This document shows, one piece after another, positions 58,713 through 64,000 of a stretch of 64,000 nucleotides of DNA. The stretch covers positions 12,400,001 through 12,464,000 of the forward strand of contig CP075493.1 of assembly GCA_021613535.1 (NCBI GenBank), written 5' to 3'. Position 1 is the first letter of the stretch, and every line of letters begins with the position of its first letter. The notes below the pieces were generated by a model. The model had not been told where the DNA came from. It saw nothing but the letters and a program-made list of their open reading frames with translations, and did not search any database. The stretch comes from Adineta vaga. Lineage: Eukaryota; Rotifera. The position numbers and the translations under genes were made by a program.

Positions 58713-61300
58713 TTATTCGATTCTATCGTCCAGTTCTTTCAACGATTCAATATTACACCTATGATGATAATTATTATCTTTAGACAAAATCTTCAAAGTC
58801 TTGAGTGTCTATGTGTAAAAAAAACGATCAATAGGAGTAAAGCGAAAAGGACAAGAGAATTACTTTGTTGTGCTTCAAAGCTTCAGCAAGATATTGTGCT
58901 CCGACATCATCGAAATAATTCCCTGCAAGGTTCAGTTTAGTGAGTGTCTGTTTGTTTGTTGAAAAGAAAATGAACTTATGAAAGAAATAATGTTAGAATA
59001 CGAATTATACTTTGTTATATTTTAAGGCATCGGCGAGATATTGTACACCAGTATTTCCCAATATATTATAATCCAAGTTTAGTGTAGTGAGTGTCTGCAT
59101 GTAGAGAAGAAGATAAAAATGTTGAAAAGATAAAAATGCGATGAATCTCGCACCTTGTTATATTTTAAGGCATCGGCGAGATATTGTGTGGCAGCATCTC
59201 CAAGCTTATTCTGTCGTAAGTCTAGAAAAATGAGTGTCTGTGCATAAAGAGGAGAATCAATGCAAAGAGAAGTGAGATAAGAAATATAATGAGGATTACT
59301 GTATTATTTTTTAACGCATCAGCGAGATGTCGTCCACCCTCAACTCCAATAAAGTTGTCACCATAATAGTTAGTGCTAATATGTAAGTTCATGAGTGTCT
59401 GTGTGTAGAGGAAAAGTTAAATGAGTATACAAAAGAAAAGAAATGAATAGAGAAAATGAATTACTTTATTATATTTTAAGGCATCAGCAAGGTATTGTAT
59501 GCCAATATCACCGATGTCGTTATCCCAGAGGTTCAATGTAATAAGTGTCTATGTGTAGAGAACAAGATGAGTATGTTTGAGAGATGAGAATAGAATGGCA
59601 ATCACTGTGTTATATTTTAGCACATCAGCAAGATGTTGAGCCCCAATATTATTCAATCTATTATGTTCAAAGCTAAGTGCAGTAAGTGTCTGTACATAGT
59701 GAACAAGATAAATGTGATAGAGTTTAGGATACGATGGGAAAATCACCGTATTATATTTTAAAGCTTCAGTAAGATATTGTATCTCACGATCTGAAAACCA
59801 GTAGAAGAAATATAATGAGGTGAGTGTCTGTCAGTAAAGAAGAAGATGAACATGAACATGAACAAGATGAAGATACGATGAAAATCACCATGTTATATTT
59901 TAACGCATTAACAAGATCTGGTACGACATTATCATTATTCGGATGGCACACAAAATCGATGGTGGTAAGTGTCTATACATAGGAAATAAGATGAACACAA
60001 GTGAAATAAAATTTGAATAAGAAGCACTTTATTGTTTCTTAAGCCATCAAGAATACGATGAACTCCTATAGGGCTGATAGAATTTCCACAAAGATTCAGT
60101 GTAGTGAGTGCCTACACATAGAAATAGAAATCATATAAAAGTGATGAAACTAATATAAGACTCACGTTGTTTTTATGCAAAGCATCAGCAAGAGCTTTTA
60201 TCCCATTATCATGGATTTTGTTGGCACATATGTTCAGCATAACGAGCGTCTATGTGCATAGAGAAGACACAGATGAAGAAGAAAACCCTACGAAAAAATT
60301 ACCGAGTTGTTTTTTAATGCATTCGCGAGATATTGTGCTCCAGCATCTTGGATTTTATTGTGCTCAAGGTTTAGATTGCTCAGTGTCTGCATGATGAGGT
60401 AAATATAAAGATGAATATATGAAGGAAATCACCTTATTATATTTTAAAGCATCAGCAAGATACTGCACTCCAATATCACTGATGCTCTCCATCGCACGGA
60501 GACTCAGTGTGGTGAGTGCCTATCAGTATAGGAGAAGATAAACATTCGGGAGAGACGAAAAGAGCATGGAAATTACTGTGTTCATTCTTAAGCCATCAGC
60601 AAGATATTGCATACCAGTATTGGTGATTAGATTTCGATCAAAAATCAGTGTGGCGAGTGTCTATAAATGGATAAAAACGTGTATATGAGAGAATTAAGAA
60701 ACGATAGAGAATCACTGTATTATTCTTTAGCATATTCCCAAAGTTTTGAAACCCAACATCTTGAAAGACACATCGATAATAATTGGCCCCGCTAAGATCG
60801 AGTACGGTGAGTGTCTATTCGTCGAGACGAAGAGGAATATATGAGACAAACCAAAATACGATGAGAAAAACCTTATTGTATTTTAAAGCATTAGTGAGAT
60901 GTTGTGCTCCAGCATCGGTCATTTGACTACCCGTTAGATCAAGGGTGGTGAGTGTCTATGTGTACAGAGAAAAACATGTATTTGAAAGGAACAAAAGTAG
61001 AAGATGAATAACCGTATTATTTCTCAATACACCCGCCAGTTGTGGTATATCATTGTCACGAATTTGTTTACAGAACGTGTTAAGTGTCTATATGTATAGA
61101 AGAGAATGAAATTAAGGACTATTTAAAAAAAAAGAAAATGAGTTTACCTGATAACGATGATAACTATCTACGATATTGTTAAGCCGTGTACAGACGTTTC
61201 GCATGGAAAATATGATATTGAAATCATCGAGACGATCGAGAATTTTGTAGACTAATTCCACCGGTAATGTGTATAGAGAAACAGTGCCGTTGTTTGACAT
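58713..61300 (-). CDS. F-box protein with 16 leucine-rich repeats, one per exon
   Basis: Eighteen exons by eye. Exon 1 (61300-61148) carries an F-box (LPVELVYKILDRLDDF, then NVCTRLNNIV). Sixteen exons follow, usually 84 bases and phase 0 (for example 59689-59606), each encoding one 28-residue ribonuclease-inhibitor-type LRR of the form TLTxLxLxxNxIGxxGAxxLADALKYNK. Introns are about 50-60 bases. The last exon (from about 58811) ends at a TAA at 58713-58715. The F-box would bind Skp1 in an SCF ubiquitin ligase, with the LRR arc recognising substrate (family knowledge). Repeat 16 (next to the F-box) and repeats 4, 7, 8 and 14 are more divergent. I see no stop or frameshift in the exons checked. 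Confidence 0.75.
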
Positions 61301-61554
61301 CACTGAAAATAGATTCTTCGATATTATATTCGAAAAGAAACAATCGTTAAAGATATAACGTTTTCTTTCTATTTTATCAAGTGTATAATGAAATGAGATA
61401 AGAAGATTTTTTTCTTAAAAAGATAAATCACACTGTAATAAAACTCTCTAAAATTAATAAAGACGAGATCTATTGTAAAGTACATGATTGTAACGAGAAC
61501 CAGACCGACATTGATTCATTGTTAGATATCTAAAAAGAAAAACAAATTCGATAA
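61301..61554. other. Short intergenic region
   Basis: AT-rich, about 250 bases between two F-box genes on the same strand. No feature seen. Confidence 0.4.
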
Positions 61555-63211
61555 TTATCGATGAAGTTTCAATACATTTAAAAAACATACATTTTCATTG
61601 CTCATCCATAGATAGATGGTGTCGTTGAAAAATCTGAATGTAAAATTCTGGTTTGTTCTCAAACGTACAGAATTTTTCACTAGCCAATTATGATTTATTT
61701 TAAATGATCGTGATGACGGATGTCGGAATTCAAATTGTGCAATGGACAAATGTTTTAATTGATCGATTAATAGAAATAATTCATTGTAAGGTAATAATTT
61801 TGTCTTTAAACGCTCTAATCTAGGAAAAATAGTACATAATCGATTCGGAATATTTTCCAATTGGTCATATTCTTGTACGGATAAACTACGTATTTTTTCA
61901 AAGGTAATATTTCTTGGAAATTTCTTTAAAATGTAAAGATTTCGAAATGAAATCGAATGCAAATATTTCATTTGTTCAATAAGATGAATCAATGTATTTA
62001 TTTCTATATCATTTAGTATTCGATTTGTATCCATATTAAGTGATGTTATGTTCATAAATCGATGTGGTATCGAATTGAATACTGAACAATGAAGATATTT
62101 GATGTGCTGATCACATGAAAATTCAGGTAATGTAGAATCGAGTGGCCAGTTTGTATAAGGATACTTGACGATAGTCGATAGAAAACGTGGTATGGTGAAA
62201 ATCTCTCGTGTATCTGAATCGTCGTAGGCAACAAACCAACGTTTTTGCTCGAGCCAAAATATAGAACGAAATGATTGAAGAATCGTTTCTTCCGAAATAT
62301 GATGGAATGAATTGAAAAAACGAATTCGAAAATCGAATACAGATAGATTCAAAACAATGGGTTCCCATTGTTGACCATCAACCAGATCATCAGAGCCTTC
62401 AGTATTCAATTGGAAATGTTTTAAATTTGGAGTTTTCGACAACAATTCTTTCATTTGTCTCATCAATATTTTTTCGCCTTAATTGAAAAAAAAGGATTAA
62501 AATTCGATTGTATGTATTCGACTTACCATAAGTATTCAGTATCAATGTTTTTAGATGAGTCAGTAATGGAATATTATTCGACCAATTTGAGCCAATACCA
62601 CAAGTCAGTGTTATATCCAATGTTTGAAGATTCGGTATCATTGTAAATAGAGTTACTAACTGATGACAACTACAATATTTCAGATTCAAGTGATATAAAT
62701 CAGGCAATGAAATGTTTAAAAGATGATTGGTATTGTATGCCATCAATCGATTCAACCGAGGAAGTATATTTTTAATGATTATATAAATTTCTTGGTGATA
62801 CGGTTCGAATAGATGAGGTAGATCAAGTGATTTTAATTCTTTAAGTTGATGTAATTTGTTTAATTTCTTGAATGTATCACTGTTCATTAAACTCATATCG
62901 AATAAACGAAGACGAGTGAATTGATCGATTTTGAAATATGAAAAGAAAAGCTCAGATTGATCTGGTGTATCATCATCATCAGATAATACCAATGAAATAA
63001 TTTGATCTGGTCGTATAAAACGGCACGTAACATCAAAATGGCATTTAAGAACTGATCGAAAATTAACTAAATATCGATCATAACTAATTAGTATTTTATT
63101 AAAATAGTCCGTTACATTGGAAAATGCATAGATGATTTCATGTGCTGAAAGATAAATAAAAATCTCATGAACCAATTCGACAGGCAAACGATCTAGTAAG
63201 CATATTGACAT
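61555..63211 (-). CDS. F-box protein with degenerate LRR-like C-terminus
   Basis: Two exons (63211-62527 and 62477-61555) with a 49-base intron in phase 1 give about 535 residues. The N-terminus is an F-box (LLDRLPVELVHEIFIYLSAH, then FSNVTDYFNKILISYDRY). The rest is a series of irregular leucine-rich segments (LPDLYHLNLKYCSCHQL, LQTLDITL, LTHLKTLILNTYG, MKYLHSISFRNLY). This is a common bdelloid-type F-box family, probably substrate adaptors of SCF ligases. It is complete, with no stops. It lies 254 bases upstream of the F-box/LRR gene on the same strand, but the two proteins share only the F-box. Confidence 0.82.
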
Positions 63212-64000
63212 GATGTTTTATCTAAAATGAAAACGAAGTTGCCAGTAAAAATATGATATAGTAGATAATGAATCATACCGAATATATTTGCTCTTCTCTC
63301 TTGACGAATGATTCTACATATAGAACACAAAAAACAACGCGGTATGTTTGTCGTTCTGTTTAAACGTCACTGAAAACGTGTTTTTTATTTCTACTATGAT
63401 CAAAGTAATTCAATTCTTTTTCAAACCCAAAAATTTCATTCTGGTTATATAGTTCACGTTGAAAGATTAACCAGCATATATTATATTTACCCCTCTATCT
63501 GTTAATTAGAAACGATATATTATGTTACTTATAATTTAAAATTGCAAAATATTTTTCAATCACGCGGGTAAACAAAATCAACATGAGCAGAAAACTAAGC
63601 TTAATTTCTCTAAATCATATGTAAATACAGCTATTCAAAGTTAATCGATAATAAGTTAATTTGTAATTTCAATCTCACAATATAAGAACACAAACAATAC
63701 TATGCATACTCATCCGATCCGATAGAAAACTACTTGGTCTCTTTTCAAAATATCGATCAACTAAGATCCAGAGTTAACTGGACACGCCTTCGTCGCAACA
63801 CTACAGAGACCGAATTCGAGCAAAAAGATATTAATCGATAAAATTTTAAAAATAATCTCATTTCGTTTTGTAAAATGAGAATGATTTTTGATTGACTTTT
63901 CAATGATCATTTACAATAACATTTAAGTTTCGTATTTTTTCTTATTCTTATCATATAATCACATGCCATTTTCTATACTAATCATTGTACATGGATAATT
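63212..64000. other. Intergenic, nothing recognised
   Basis: AT-rich window end; no open frame, repeat or RNA gene I can support. Confidence 0.45.

Noticed and set aside
1-64000. CRISPR arrays, rRNA or bacterial operons
   Set aside because: No regularly spaced direct repeats, no rRNA-like sequence, and all clear genes have eukaryotic introns or metazoan families.

Overview
The window looks like nuclear DNA of a bdelloid rotifer (Adineta/Rotaria-like). Evidence: AT-rich sequence, very short GT..AG introns (48-65 bases in almost every gene), many small rhodopsin-like receptors, secreted or multidomain NHL-repeat proteins, an ADP-ribosyltransferase, divergent F-box and leucine-rich-repeat genes, and a dense mix of DNA transposons and Penelope-like retroelements. 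The organism assignment is an inference from gene-family style, not from a search.

Layout. 1-4.5 kb: an L-amino-acid-oxidase-like flavoprotein, a small non-autonomous piggyBac element and an intact GPCR. 5.5-16.6 kb: a local segmental duplication (copy A 5501-10325, copy B 13113-16582). Each copy carries a Fuseless-like multipass membrane gene. The copies flank a GNAT acetyltransferase and a gene for a small secreted six-cysteine peptide. Comparing them gives empty sites for later insertions, including a 1.28-kb almost fully palindromic TA-flanked element in copy A. 16.6-24.8 kb: a 63-base tandem repeat, a DM9-domain fragment, a Mutator-like element with a 9-base target duplication and one nonsense codon, then a GPCR cut in its first membrane helix by a structurally intact piggyBac element. 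26.4-38 kb: another intact GPCR and two head-to-head Penelope-like elements with very long Asn-rich linkers before the GIY-YIG endonuclease. The second of these cuts an NHL-repeat gene.

38.9-45.8 kb: two well-resolved multi-exon genes, a TRPA-type ankyrin cation channel and phosphoglucomutase-2. 46-55 kb: a decayed GPCR, a probable ADP-ribosyltransferase-NHL fusion gene, and a broken zinc-finger/coiled-coil/NHL pseudogene. 55-63.2 kb (all minus strand): a nuclear receptor missing one zinc ligand, a papain-family protease with a C-terminal receiver-like domain and a 20-base exon beginning at its catalytic Cys codon, an F-box protein with 16 one-repeat LRR exons, and a second F-box protein.

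No operon-like or pathway organisation is visible; the genes are independent eukaryotic units. The common thread is turnover: duplication, single-repeat exon expansion, domain fusion and transposon insertion into genes. I see no CRISPR array, rRNA, or tRNA that I can support by eye.
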